64,000 bases of DNA from Rhodobacterales bacterium (GCA_002748265.1 PDRY01000016.1:1-64000), one strand, 5' to 3'. Shown: positions 1 through 7,600, numbered from the stretch's first letter. The notes: generated from the letters alone by a model not told the origin. Numbers and translations: made by a program.

Positions 1-104
1 AGTTCACCGGCAAGATCTTCGGCTTGGCCCTGTTTTCCAACTCTCTGACGAGGGCACAGATCGTTTCGGCGAAGTCTTACTTCGATCGCAAAGCGGGGCG
101 CTAG
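1..104 (+). CDS. C-terminal fragment of a probable phage structural or lectin-like protein
   Basis: An open frame runs in from the left edge (codons in phase from position 3) and ends with TAG at 102-104. It gives about 33 residues that include GKIFGLALFSNSLT and SAKSYFDRKAGR. This ending resembles the last strand and helix of LamG/concanavalin-like domains found at the C-terminus of phage tail or virion-associated proteins. A good terminator follows directly. Everything upstream is outside the window, so the function is a guess from a short tail. The location inside an integrated element fits a late phage gene. Confidence 0.5.
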   Translation, partial: FTGKIFGLALFSNSLTRAQIVSAKSYFDRKAGR

Positions 105-130
105 GCGGTCATCCGATCTGATCCTCAGCT

Positions 131-160
131 CCCCCCGGCCCGCGCGGTCGGGGGCTTTTT
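131..160 (+). terminator. Rho-independent terminator after the partial structural gene
   Basis: A GC-rich hairpin with arms CCCCCGGCC and GGTCGGGGG (one G-T pair) and a short CGCGC-type loop is followed by CTTTTT. It lies 27 bp after the stop of the rightward partial gene and just beyond the stop of the leftward HNH gene. It probably ends the rightward transcript and may also act on the convergent one. Confidence 0.85.
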
Positions 161-165
161 GCGTT

Positions 166-1173
166 TCAGATCGGAGGGAATAGCTCTGATCTTTCTGTGC
201 GCCGATACTCGCGAATGTATGGATAGCCGCGGCCGGAAATTCGTTCGGTCCGACGCGTCTCAACTGCGCCGGATTCCATCCAATCGTCACATTTCTTTGC
301 GGCGTATCGTCGTGACACGATAGCTTCAGAGGCAATCTCCGATGCGCCCAACCATTGACCAGACCGCATTGCGCGCCAAATTCGGAATTGCGCGAGCGTC
401 GATTTTGATTTTCCGGTCAGTTGCAGTTTGCCAGCCCGAACAAGGACGGCTGCTTGGCTGCGGCCAGTCATTTCGCCCAGAGTTGGCGCGTCGAAATGAG
501 AATACATTCCGCGCAGAAAATCGTCTTGCTCTTCGGTCCATTCGGTAACGAGGCGTGGCACGTCCTTGAGCGACTTGATCTTGTTGGACACAGCATCTGT
601 GGTTCGCCCTAGCTCTTCTCCGATTTCAGCGGACGTGAGGACTGACCTATTCTTGACCAGGAAATGGATTTCTTGGTCTGTCCATTTTTTCGGATCGCGC
701 TTTGTGGCGGTGATAAATGAGGCGAGTGTCCGCGCCGCTTCCATCCCAACAACCAGAATGACGTTATTGGACCTTTCGATCTGCGCACCGCTGCGCGGCG
801 AGTGAAACTGCTTCACTTCAATGTGCAGATCAAATCCCGGAAGGTAAAAATCCAGCCAGCGGGCGCGCGGATCCAGCTCCGTCACGAACTCGATCTCTGC
901 GGCGACCAGTGCGTCAAAAATCACTTTCTCGACCGGATCACCGGGAACGCTCCTGGGTGCCGGGTGCTCTGCGTCGTAGAACTCGGCGCCAGCAAGCTGG
1001 GCGCGGTATTCTGCATCTGTCATGAGGCCCTTTGCACGACTGCAGGTTGTGCATACGGCGCCCATGTTGCTTGGGTCGTCGCTTCCTCCGCGCGATTTCG
1101 GAACCAGATGGTTTTTTGAGCGCGGCACATCGGGGCTGAACGTCACCCCGCAATAGATGCACTTGTCAGTCAT
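166..1173 (-). CDS. Multi-domain HNH nuclease with PD-(D/E)XK-like and DNA-binding modules
   Basis: 335 residues. The N-terminus is a Zn-finger HNH domain: C5-C8, an NH pair at 21-22, and C41-C44 with the usual basic linker. Residues about 80-145 look like a second nuclease fold of PD-(D/E)XK type, with D108 in WLDFYLP and E119-V-K121 followed by a helix. Two SANT/Myb-like repeats follow (tryptophans 164 and 212). A winged-helix-like segment lies at about 263-310. The ATG at 1173 is preferred over a start at 1218 because it overlaps the upstream regulator by only 8 bp and puts the zinc knuckle at the N-terminus. It is the last gene of the leftward module of the integrated element. HNH is firm; the second nuclease fold is inferred from motif spacing only. 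Confidence 0.75.
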   Translation of the reverse strand: MTDKCIYCGVTFSPDVPRSKNHLVPKSRGGSDDPSNMGAVCTTCSRAKGLMTDAEYRAQLAGAEFYDAEHPAPRSVPGDPVEKVIFDALVAAEIEFVTELDPRARWLDFYLPGFDLHIEVKQFHSPRSGAQIERSNNVILVVGMEAARTLASFITATKRDPKKWTDQEIHFLVKNRSVLTSAEIGEELGRTTDAVSNKIKSLKDVPRLVTEWTEEQDDFLRGMYSHFDAPTLGEMTGRSQAAVLVRAGKLQLTGKSKSTLAQFRIWRAMRSGQWLGASEIASEAIVSRRYAAKKCDDWMESGAVETRRTERISGRGYPYIREYRRTERSELFPPI

Positions 1174-1489
1174 CTTGGATCGCCAGAAGTAGCGCCATTG
1201 CGCCAGCCACATAATCACCGCTGCCCGGCAGGGGATCAGGGCCGCTATCGGCGGTCACCTGGCTCATTGCGCGCGGGTCCATCAGGTCTGGCTCAATCTC
1301 TCCGGCTGCCAAGTCGGCGGTGTCTTCGATCCGCCGAAACAGGTCCGACAGCATATTCCACACCCCGGCAGGAACGGGGTTCTTACCCTGCGCCCATTTT
1401 TTCACAGTGTCGAATGATACGCCTAAGAATTCTGCGGCCTCTTGCTGAGAGAGGCCGCACAGCGCAAGTGCTGCTTTGAAGGTTGTCAT
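1166..1489 (-). CDS. XRE-type helix-turn-helix protein
   Basis: 107 residues. The N-terminal region (about 5-50) carries a clear helix-turn-helix, LSQQEAAEFLGVSFDTVKKW, as in Cro/CI-type and toxin-antitoxin or phage regulators. The remaining 55 residues are acidic and of unknown fold. It lies between a small unknown gene (5 bp gap) and the HNH nuclease (8 bp overlap), so all three are probably one leftward transcript. A short perfect inverted repeat at 1790-1806 upstream of this transcript is a candidate binding site. It probably regulates the element's genes, but the target is not demonstrated. Confidence 0.7.
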   Translation of the reverse strand: MTTFKAALALCGLSQQEAAEFLGVSFDTVKKWAQGKNPVPAGVWNMLSDLFRRIEDTADLAAGEIEPDLMDPRAMSQVTADSGPDPLPGSGDYVAGAMALLLAIQDD

Positions 1490-1494
1490 GGCGA

Positions 1495-1734
1495 TTACTC
1501 GATTGTCAGTTCGTTTTCGTCGATGATGAAAGTAGCAGGGTTGCCGGATTTCGACTGGCGGGCCGGGACTTCGATGGTCGCGTAGCCCTGACTTTCGATC
1601 TCATCATCGAAGTTGTCACCACTGATAACCAGATGCGCCTGTGCGGCATCCAATTGGCTCTCAGCGTTTGCCAGATCATTCCACTTTGCGACGATGGCGG
1701 CGGCTTGTTCGGCGGTGTAGGTGATGGTCATCAT
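1495..1734 (-). CDS. Small hypothetical protein of the integrated element
   Basis: 79 residues, beginning MMTITYTAEQAAAIVAKW. I do not recognise the family. The first half is a predicted helix rich in Ala, Gln and Asn; the second half is acidic with beta character (EIESQGYATIEV, PATFIIDENELTIE). The start at 1734 (or 1731) is chosen because a good ribosome-binding sequence, AGGGAGA, lies about 7 bp upstream. A longer in-frame version back to 1815 would cross the inverted repeat and has no such site. Its tight spacing to the XRE gene suggests a shared transcript. Confidence 0.6.
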   Translation of the reverse strand: MMTITYTAEQAAAIVAKWNDLANAESQLDAAQAHLVISGDNFDDEIESQGYATIEVPARQSKSGNPATFIIDENELTIE

Positions 1735-1789
1735 TTCTAGGTCTCCCTTACCTCGCTGGTGGGCTTGTCCCTCCGGCTGTATGTGTAAG

Positions 1790-1806
1790 ATACCCTTTTT
1801 GGGTAT
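1790..1806. promoter_or_regulatory. Inverted repeat, candidate operator of the XRE regulator
   Basis: ATACCC and GGGTAT flank a five-T spacer, giving a perfect 6-bp dyad. It lies 56 bp upstream of the start of the leftward 79-residue gene and directly after the SRAP stop codon. Read leftward it is not followed by a T-tract, so an operator or promoter element is more likely than a terminator. Binding by the downstream XRE protein is inference from position. Confidence 0.45.
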
Positions 1807-1827
1807 GTGGCGCAAGACCTTTTTCGA

Positions 1828-2436
1828 TCAGTTTTCCACATTAAGGATCCCATCCGCCAACGGTCTCTGAAGCGCAGCGGCATCCGCCCAAGAGGCCGAC
1901 AGCCACGCGGTCCATTCTTCGGCGTCGGTCAAGATCACTGGCATGGCTTTCGGGTGAATCGGAGCCACCTCTTCGTTCGGCTCTGTCGTGAGGAAGGCAA
2001 AAAGATCATCGGTGGTTTCACCATCTTTGACCTTTCTGGTGCTGGTCCAGTCGGGCACGAACAGGCCCGCGAAGAAAGCGGGCTCCGGCACGGCGAACCA
2101 CTGATTGCCGCCCTTGACCGGCTCGGCAAATGAGGTGACCGGAACGAGGCACCGATGCTCAGGGCCCAGCCATCGCTGCCAGTGGCGTGAGCCCGTGTTG
2201 CGGACGTTCGTGACGCCCTTGTCGTAGTTTTTTCCGCGAAGGAAGTATTCGGGCGTCGGCAAGCCCCAGCGTGCCAGTTGTAGCACCTGTCCGGCGCCCT
2301 CATTGCGGATCACCGGGGCCATTTGATCGGGATAGATCCGTGCGCGCGGCTCAAGGTTGCCGGTGCGGTCATCGAGGCCAGCGAAGAGCTGCCGCATCGC
2401 CTCCTGGCTGGTGGTGCTGGAATACAGGTTGCACAT
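1828..2436 (-). CDS. SOS response-associated peptidase (SRAP/HMCES family)
   Basis: 202 residues. The protein begins MCNLYS, so Cys2 becomes the N-terminal catalytic residue after Met removal, as in E. coli YedK and human HMCES, which crosslink to abasic sites in single-stranded DNA. The conserved Glu is in the SFAEP segment, and the active-site His is in IHPKAMPVIL. Length is typical. The start is fixed by the need for Cys2. A GTTC-N7-GTTC LexA box lies 83-97 bp upstream, so SOS induction is likely. It sits inside the integrated element and may protect element DNA during replication or excision. The family call is firm. Confidence 0.92.
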   Translation of the reverse strand: MCNLYSSTTSQEAMRQLFAGLDDRTGNLEPRARIYPDQMAPVIRNEGAGQVLQLARWGLPTPEYFLRGKNYDKGVTNVRNTGSRHWQRWLGPEHRCLVPVTSFAEPVKGGNQWFAVPEPAFFAGLFVPDWTSTRKVKDGETTDDLFAFLTTEPNEEVAPIHPKAMPVILTDAEEWTAWLSASWADAAALQRPLADGILNVEN

Positions 2437-2481
2437 TGCTCGATTCTCCCAACGGCCCAATAAGCAGTGTGTCTGGTCGGT

Positions 2482-2487
2482 TATAAT
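2482..2487 (+). promoter_or_regulatory. Possible -10 box for the rightward small gene
   Basis: A perfect TATAAT hexamer lies in the SRAP/small-gene divergent spacer. No convincing -35 element is seen at the usual distance. If used, transcription would start about 2494, which places the LexA box just downstream where bound LexA would block elongation. Confidence 0.35.
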
Positions 2488-2518
2488 CAGGTCAACGGGA
2501 CTAGACAGGCTGCGATTT

Positions 2519-2533
2519 GTTCTCCACATGTTC
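2519..2533. promoter_or_regulatory. LexA (SOS) box, GTTC-N7-GTTC
   Basis: The sequence is GTTC, seven bases, GTTC, a perfect match to the direct-repeat LexA box known for Rhodobacter sphaeroides, Caulobacter and rhizobia. It lies between the divergent SRAP gene and a 73-residue gene whose ATG is at 2537. The position fits control of one or both genes by LexA. Confidence 0.75.
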
Positions 2534-2536
2534 CGC

Positions 2537-2758
2537 ATGAGATTTCACGAACCACAGTTCCCGGAACAATCCGCGCTCTACATCGTTTGGGCAGACGGGC
2601 CGTCCGGTCGTCGCACTGTTCTCGCGGCGACTCGGCCTGGTCTGGCCTATGCCGCGTGGGATGAGCTGGTGGCCTCGTATCCTCGCGATCACCTATCGCT
2701 CCAAGACGGCGCGCGGGTGTTGCGGCGATACGATCCTGACAGCGGTGAGACGGTGTAG
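2537..2758 (+). CDS. Small conserved-looking hypothetical protein, divergent from SRAP
   Basis: 73 residues beginning MRFHEPQFPEQSALYIVWAD. It has mixed alpha/beta composition, no signal peptide and no membrane segment. I do not recognise the family. Codon use and the pattern of hydrophobic residues look like a real gene. An alternative ATG at 2528 lies inside the LexA box, so the start at 2537 is preferred, although no strong ribosome-binding site is visible for either. If transcribed from the divergent spacer it would be SOS controlled together with SRAP. It is the last gene before the tRNA fragment that ends the integrated element. Confidence 0.6.
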   Translation: MRFHEPQFPEQSALYIVWADGPSGRRTVLAATRPGLAYAAWDELVASYPRDHLSLQDGARVLRRYDPDSGETV

Positions 2759-2868
2759 CGTCAGCCACTTTGCGTCTCGGATGGTGAGTCCCAAGTTCTG
2801 TTTGCGTTCATGGTATGTCTCTGGGACTTAAGTGATCTAAGTGCATGATAACTATATACGTCGATAGA

Positions 2869-2924
2869 ATTCAAAATCCCCCGATGGCAACATCGTGTCG
2901 GTTCGAGTCCGACCACCGGTACCA
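2869..2924 (+). repeat. attR: 3' fragment of tRNA-Leu(CAA) at the element boundary
   Basis: The stretch begins inside an anticodon loop (TTCAAAA, anticodon CAA) and continues with the 3' anticodon strand, a long variable arm (CGATG-GCAA-CATCG), a T-arm containing GGTTCGAGTCC, and the acceptor end with encoded CCA. No 5' half of a tRNA precedes it. The sequence upstream cannot pair with the 3' strand TCCCC. This is the classic scar left when an integrase recombines in the anticodon loop. The element lies to the left, and the intact tRNA-Leu should lie at its far end on the same strand, outside the window. Confidence 0.88.
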
Positions 2925-3530
2925 AATTACTTTGAGTGAGAGATAAACGTGCCCGCATTCTCTGCGGTATGGGACCTTCATACGGCGGTGCCGTGGGGTC
3001 GATGTGATTCGTGTAGGTGATTGGAACTCGGCGACAATACGTGCCGGTTTGATCGATTTTGCACGAACACAGATTGGATTCGGCTTTGAGTACGGCGGGT
3101 TTGATGTTTACGTGACGGCAATTCGATGCCGACCGCTCCTTGGGCATTCTTGCCAAGGATAGCTATTTTCTTTGCAAGTATTGCGCCAAGACGTAAGGCG
3201 CCCCGTGCAGGCTGCCGAAAAGGCTAGATGGAAAGGGTTTCGTCATTCTTTGCTGACAGTCTTCTTCCAGAAGGAACTCGCAACACCCGCATATAGGGGG
3301 AAAATCGTCCATCTTGTCGCTTTGAGCCAAGGCCGGCTGTCGGCTATAGGACATCTGCTGATCATCAGCCGACCTTGGGGGAGGTCGCGCGCCATTCCGG
3401 CGCAATTGTCTGCACTCCGGATATTATCCGGGCATGCAATCCAATCGAGCCCGTGGTTACGATCATGGGTCAAGTGTCTGGCGCATAGAGCGATCGCAGA
3501 GGATCGGCGCGTCAGGCCGAGGAGACGGGA
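2925..3530. other. Gene-free stretch after the integration site
   Basis: About 600 bp, visibly richer in A+T than the downstream core genome. I see no tRNA, no repeat family and no convincing coding frame. The open frames here have poor codon use or continue through the tRNA fragment. The last 100 bp presumably carry the promoter of the Hint-domain gene. Confidence 0.5.
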
Positions 3531-4268
3531 ATGCGAGAAGAGCTTTTTTCGGTCGCAGAGTCTTATGCGACGACGGGCAATAGTGTTGCACCCGAGATGC
3601 GGGGCGGCGAAACCCAGTCGCGCAGCGCGCAGGACATGGGCGAGATAGATTTCGTGTCGCGCCCGGACGTGGTCCCTTGCTTTACCCCCGGTGCCGAAAT
3701 TGCCACCATTTGGGGCGGCGTCTTGGTCGAGGACCTGCGCAAGGGCGATATGGTCATCACCCGTGACAACGGTATCCGCCCGATCGGCTGGATCGGCACC
3801 AAGCGCCTTAGCGCGGCGGATCTGGAAAGGACCCCTGCGCTGCATCCAGTGCGTATCCGCGCGGGGGCGCTTGGCCGCGGCCTTCCGCTGCAGGATCTGG
3901 TCGTGTCTCCGAACCACCGCGTGCTGGTCCATGCGCCGCTGCTGAGCGCAGTTTCCGCGGAAAACGAGCTGTTGGCCCGGGCGGGGCAACTGGTTGGGCT
4001 TCCCGGCATTGAAATCGCTGCTGCTCAAGAGGCGATTTATATCCACTTCATGTTCGAGCAGCATGAGATCGTGCTCTCCAACGGGGCCTGGAGCGAGAGC
4101 TTCCAACCGGCCGTGGACACCATTGGCTGCCTCGACGAGGCGCAGCGGGAAGAGCTATTGAGCCTGTTTCCCGATCTGCGGAAATGGTCCGGGCTGGAGC
4201 GCTACGGAGCTGCGCGGCCTGGTCTGACCGATGCGCAAAGCGCGCAGCTTCTGGCGCAAACCGCCTGA
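3531..4268 (+). CDS. Hint (Hedgehog/intein-like) domain protein
   Basis: 245 residues. From about residue 48 the protein shows the Hint signature CFTPGAEI, with the Cys that starts the self-splicing-like fold, followed by VEDLRKGDMVITRDNG. A typical NHRVLV block comes later. Stand-alone Hint-domain proteins of this size are abundant in Rhodobacteraceae, sometimes fused to calcium-binding repeats; here only about 45 variable residues precede the domain. The start is supported by GGAGA shortly before the ATG. Its molecular role is unknown. It is not an intein host, because no extein or endonuclease is present. Confidence 0.85.
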   Translation: MREELFSVAESYATTGNSVAPEMRGGETQSRSAQDMGEIDFVSRPDVVPCFTPGAEIATIWGGVLVEDLRKGDMVITRDNGIRPIGWIGTKRLSAADLERTPALHPVRIRAGALGRGLPLQDLVVSPNHRVLVHAPLLSAVSAENELLARAGQLVGLPGIEIAAAQEAIYIHFMFEQHEIVLSNGAWSESFQPAVDTIGCLDEAQREELLSLFPDLRKWSGLERYGAARPGLTDAQSAQLLAQTA

Positions 4269-4301
4269 CGGGATTCGGTCTGCGCGTCCTCGTTGGGATG
4301 C

Positions 4302-4955
4302 CTAATGCCCTTGCTCGCGCTGTGCGGCCCGCCACGCGGCCCAGTCTTCGGGTGTGTCCAGATCGGTGATCGCTACGGTGCCGGGCAGGGTAATCTTGAC
4401 CACCGGCAGCGTTTTCAGAATCGCCCCGGCGCCGCGATCGCCCTCTAAACCCAACAGTTGGTCCTTGAAGGTCAGCGACAAGATCACCGGATGACCCGCC
4501 CGGCCGTCCTCTGTTGCTCCGCGCAGGGCGGGGGCGTCGGGATGCGCCTTGGCGGCGTCCAGCATGGTGCGCAGATGCGCCGCGCTCAGCTCTGGCAGGT
4601 CCGCGAGGAGGATCATGACCCTGCGCGCGCGGGGCGGCAGGGCGTGGAGCCCCGCCCCCAGGCTGGCCGCCATCCCGCGATGGGCGTTTGGCACGGGGAC
4701 GCGGGTGACCGGCAAGCCGTCCAGCAGATTCCAACGCGGATGCTCTGGCCCCGGCAAGGTGACATAGGCCGCCATGCCGCAGGCAAGCGCGTCCTCCACC
4801 TTTGCGCGCAAAAGCGGCACGCCGCGCACCTTCTCCAAGAGCTTGTCGGTGCCCTGCATCCGGCGCGCGGCTCCGGCCGCCAGGATCAGCGCGGGGATGT
4901 CAGGCGCATCGCGGCCCTGCCTGGGATCAAGTTGCGGAGGGTCTTCTTTGGCCAT
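4302..4955 (-). CDS. MobA-like nucleotidyltransferase (MocA/CoxC type)
   Basis: 217 residues from the ATG at 4955. It shows the nucleotide-binding signature of MobA-like NTP transferases, LAAGAARRMQGTDKLL, then RGMAASLGAGL and the metal-binding LADLPELS. Members attach CMP or GMP to molybdopterin for molybdoenzymes (MocA, MobA). No molybdoenzyme gene is adjacent, so the partner is unknown. An in-frame extension to 5051 exists, but the added 32 residues are not family-like. The gene is convergent with the Hint protein. Confidence 0.8.
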   Translation of the reverse strand: MAKEDPPQLDPRQGRDAPDIPALILAAGAARRMQGTDKLLEKVRGVPLLRAKVEDALACGMAAYVTLPGPEHPRWNLLDGLPVTRVPVPNAHRGMAASLGAGLHALPPRARRVMILLADLPELSAAHLRTMLDAAKAHPDAPALRGATEDGRAGHPVILSLTFKDQLLGLEGDRGAGAILKTLPVVKITLPGTVAITDLDTPEDWAAWRAAQREQGH

Positions 4956-5168
4956 TTCTTGCGCCGGACGGTGCGGCCCTTTACGCAGTTTCGGTGAAAT
5001 GTCTTCCGACGGGCGGTAAGTCTTGATCGCGAAGGCGTGCGCAAATGGCAAGTGATCTGCGCGAGGCTCAGGATCCTACCTCGCCAGCGACAACCTCGGG
5101 CCCATGCTGTCCTGTTGGCCGTTCCGGCGATCACGAAATGATCCCGACAGGACGCATCATAACGAAGC

Positions 5169-5186
5169 GCACCCGCGAACGGGTGC
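5169..5186 (-). terminator. Hairpin with UUCG loop downstream of the SYLF lipoprotein gene
   Basis: A 7-bp perfect stem (GCACCCG/CGGGTGC) encloses a tetraloop that reads TTCG on the leftward strand. It lies 40 bp past the stop of the leftward lipoprotein gene. There is no strong T-tract, so it may be a weak terminator or an mRNA-stabilising stem. Confidence 0.45.
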
Positions 5187-5225
5187 GGCATCAGTTCGAC
5201 TTTGGGCCAGATCGGGTGGCCGGGC

Positions 5226-5780
5226 TCAGGGAATGATACGAGTGTATTTCAGGCCTTCGAGCGTTGCGCCCACCAGCAGCCCGGCCTGACCGAACACAGC
5301 TGCGATGACCGGGGCCAGCGACGTGGTGGAATCCGCGCGGATCGCGCCGCCTTCGTCGCGCAGGGCGTATTCCATATTGGCGCCCACCGCCCAGCCGGAG
5401 CCCGCACGGAAATCGGCCAGAGCGTCAGGGGTCATGAAGAACAGCACGTGGGCGTATTGTTGCGCGCCAATCTGGAATCCTGCGGAGGCACTTGCCGTCG
5501 AATAGTAATCGACCGTGGACGGGCCGATCCGCAGTGCGCCGCGCCCGTAAGCGCCGCCCAGGCCGAAGCCCGCTTCGGTGACGAGCGGCATCACCAGCAT
5601 GCCTTCGGCCTTGTCGGCGAGCCCGCGCGTGCCGGGGTAGCGTTGGAACATGTAGGACAGGGTCGCATCCACACGGGCGTCGATCCGCTCCGCTCCGCGA
5701 CCGCCAATGCCATTGGCGCAGCCCGAAAGCGCCACGGCCCCAAGCCCGAGCGTGAGCGCCCGGCGATTGATCTGTGTCAT
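5226..5780 (-). CDS. SYLF/Ysc84-domain lipoprotein
   Basis: 184 residues with an arginine-containing N-terminus (MTQINRRALTLGL) and a lipobox ending LSGC, so it is probably exported and lipid-anchored. The rest matches the Ysc84/SYLF lipid-binding domain in bacterial form: a glycine-rich AGFGLGGAYGRGALRI segment, AGFQIGAQQYAHVLFFMT and a C-terminal GLLVGATLEGLKYTRI. The domain binds phospholipids in eukaryotes; in bacteria the role is unclear, possibly envelope maintenance. It stands alone between hemB and the MobA-like gene. Confidence 0.82.
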   Translation of the reverse strand: MTQINRRALTLGLGAVALSGCANGIGGRGAERIDARVDATLSYMFQRYPGTRGLADKAEGMLVMPLVTEAGFGLGGAYGRGALRIGPSTVDYYSTASASAGFQIGAQQYAHVLFFMTPDALADFRAGSGWAVGANMEYALRDEGGAIRADSTTSLAPVIAAVFGQAGLLVGATLEGLKYTRIIP

Positions 5781-5936
5781 GGGTTTTCCCCTCGATGCCT
5801 CTTTTGCCCGGTTCTATGCCGGGTCGTGCGCAGTATAGACCAGCCTGTCCGATGTGTCACGAGGGCGCGACGGGGGGCACTTGCGTCCCTCACGTGACGG
5901 CAATTCTCTCGGGTTTGTCGATAGCGCCCAGGCGCG

Positions 5937-6929
5937 TCAGCCCTGTAGAAGGCGGGCCGCGTCTGGGGCGAAATAAGTGAGGATGCCGTCGCAACCCGCC
6001 CGTTTGAAGGCCATGAGGCTCTCGATCATGACCCCCTCGCGGTCCAGCCAGCCGTTTTGCGCCGCCGCGTTGAGCATCGCGTATTCTCCGGACACCTGAT
6101 AGGCGAAAGTCGGCACACCGAAGCTGTCTTTGACCTCGCGGCAGACATCCAGATAGGGCATCCCCGGTTTCACCATCACCATATCTGCGCCTTCGGACAG
6201 ATCGCGGGCCACCATGCGCAGGGCCTCGTCCCGGTTGGCGGGGTCGATCTGATAGGTCTTCTTGTCGCCCTTGAGCGCGCCCGAGGCGCCGACCGCATCC
6301 CGAAACGGGCCGTAAAAGGCGCTCGCGAATTTCGCAGCATAGCTCAGGATGGTCACATGGCTGTGGCCCTCGGCCTCAAGCGCGGCGCGGATCGCGCCGA
6401 TACGGCCATCCATCATATCCGACGGTCCCAAGATGTCGGCCCCGGCCTCGGCCTGGGCGAGGGCCATCTTCACGAGCGCCTCAACCGTGCGGTCATTGAC
6501 GATTTCCCCGTCTTCGACATAGCCGTCCTGGCCGTTGATATTATAGGGATCAAGCGCGATATCCGTCATCACCGCGATGTCCGGCACCGCGTCCTTGATC
6601 GCGCGGATCGCGCGGTTGGACAGGTTGTCCGGGCTCCAGGCGTCGGCGCACTCCTCGGTGCGCGCGTCCATCGCCGTATAGGGAAAGAGGCAGATCGCAG
6701 GGATCCCCAGATCGTGAGCCTCGCGGGCGGCCTTGACGGCACGATCCACGCTGAGCCGGGCCACACCGGGCATGGAGGCTACCGGCTCGGCCGTGTCGGT
6801 GCCCTCGGTGAGAAACACGGGCCAGATGAAATCTGCCGGGCTCAGCGCATGTTCGCGCACCATGGCGCGCAGGGCGGGGCTGCGGCGCAGGCGGCGGGGG
6901 CGCAGGATCGGGAACGGAGCATGGGTCAT
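5937..6929 (-). CDS. hemB: Delta-aminolevulinic acid dehydratase (porphobilinogen synthase)
   Basis: 330 residues. It condenses two 5-aminolevulinate molecules to porphobilinogen in heme and bacteriochlorophyll synthesis. The two Schiff-base lysines lie in SYAAKFASAFYGPF and MVMVKPGMPYLD. The metal-site region reads MTDIALDPYNINGQDG: the cysteines of zinc enzymes are replaced by Ala, Asp and related residues, as in the zinc-independent enzyme of Rhodobacter. The start at 6929 has a GGAAAGG ribosome-binding sequence; the in-frame extension to 6977 is not family-like. It is divergent from a small membrane protein gene. Confidence 0.97.
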   Translation of the reverse strand: MTHAPFPILRPRRLRRSPALRAMVREHALSPADFIWPVFLTEGTDTAEPVASMPGVARLSVDRAVKAAREAHDLGIPAICLFPYTAMDARTEECADAWSPDNLSNRAIRAIKDAVPDIAVMTDIALDPYNINGQDGYVEDGEIVNDRTVEALVKMALAQAEAGADILGPSDMMDGRIGAIRAALEAEGHSHVTILSYAAKFASAFYGPFRDAVGASGALKGDKKTYQIDPANRDEALRMVARDLSEGADMVMVKPGMPYLDVCREVKDSFGVPTFAYQVSGEYAMLNAAAQNGWLDREGVMIESLMAFKRAGCDGILTYFAPDAARLLQG

Positions 6930-7060
6930 GGGAAAGCCTTTCCGGCGGGCCTTTGAGGTCACACCTTCGAGTGCCATGGAAATTCCGGCGGCTCAAGTCT
7001 GGGCAAGCGCGGCGGGTGCGCCTAGGGTGCGCCTACTATCTGCTAGCTGCCGGCCTGTTT

Positions 7061-7600
7061 GTGTCATTTACCAATATCGTCTTCGAAGTCATCGACATGC
7101 GGTCTTTCTCGAACCTCTGGTTCTGGATCGGCCTCGCGGTGCTTTGGTCCTGGACCAGTCACTATGTGCTCGGTGTTCCTTATGATCTGATCACGCGGGC
7201 GCGCCGTGAGGGGCTGGATGGCGACCTGACCGAAGACATGGTCGATCTGGCGCGGATCCACGTCATGCGTTTGCTGCGGTTTCAGGACATCTCCGGGCTG
7301 TGGATCGCCGGGTTCATGTCGTTCGCGTTCACCTCGTTGGCGGTGCTGGGCTTTTACTACGGGATCGAATTTGCGCAGGCTCTGCTGTGTTTGGGCGCGC
7401 CCTTTGCCTTGACCCGTTGGTTGGCGCTGCGTGCTGCGCACCAGATCCGTATGGAAGACCCCACGCCCGAGCGCCTCGTGCAGATCCTGATGAACCACCG
7501 TGTCCACGTCCAGATCATTGGTATGGCGGCGATCTTTGTGACGTCGCTGTGGGGGATGTATGTGAACATCACCCTGCCGGGGTGGTATCAGGATTTTTGA
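7061..7600 (+). CDS. Membrane protein of the type often annotated 'component of SufBCD complex'
   Basis: 179 residues from a GTG at 7061. The start is chosen because homologous Rhodobacteraceae proteins, as I recall them, begin close to the VFEVIDMRSFSNLWFW segment; an earlier TTG is possible but weaker. Four hydrophobic segments (about 12-32, 85-105, 108-125, 150-172) make it an inner-membrane protein. Nothing links it to SufBCD here, because no suf genes are near. It lies between hemB (divergent) and mfd (41 bp downstream). Function is unknown. Confidence 0.7.
   Translation: MSFTNIVFEVIDMRSFSNLWFWIGLAVLWSWTSHYVLGVPYDLITRARREGLDGDLTEDMVDLARIHVMRLLRFQDISGLWIAGFMSFAFTSLAVLGFYYGIEFAQALLCLGAPFALTRWLALRAAHQIRMEDPTPERLVQILMNHRVHVQIIGMAAIFVTSLWGMYVNITLPGWYQDF

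Noticed and set aside
2761-3156. 131-residue leftward open frame containing VVGLEPTR
   Set aside because: This is the well-known false protein made by translating the antisense of a tRNA 3' end; it covers the tRNA-Leu fragment.
3112-5907. A 15-base exact match (ACGTGACGGCAATTC) near 3115 and 5893
   Set aside because: One or two exact 15-mers are expected by chance in 64 kb; no longer homology flanks the copies, so this is not an att pair or repeat family.
7061-7600. Possible SufBCD partner suggested by a common annotation
   Set aside because: No suf genes are in the window and the protein is a plain four-helix membrane protein; the label is not supported by sequence.
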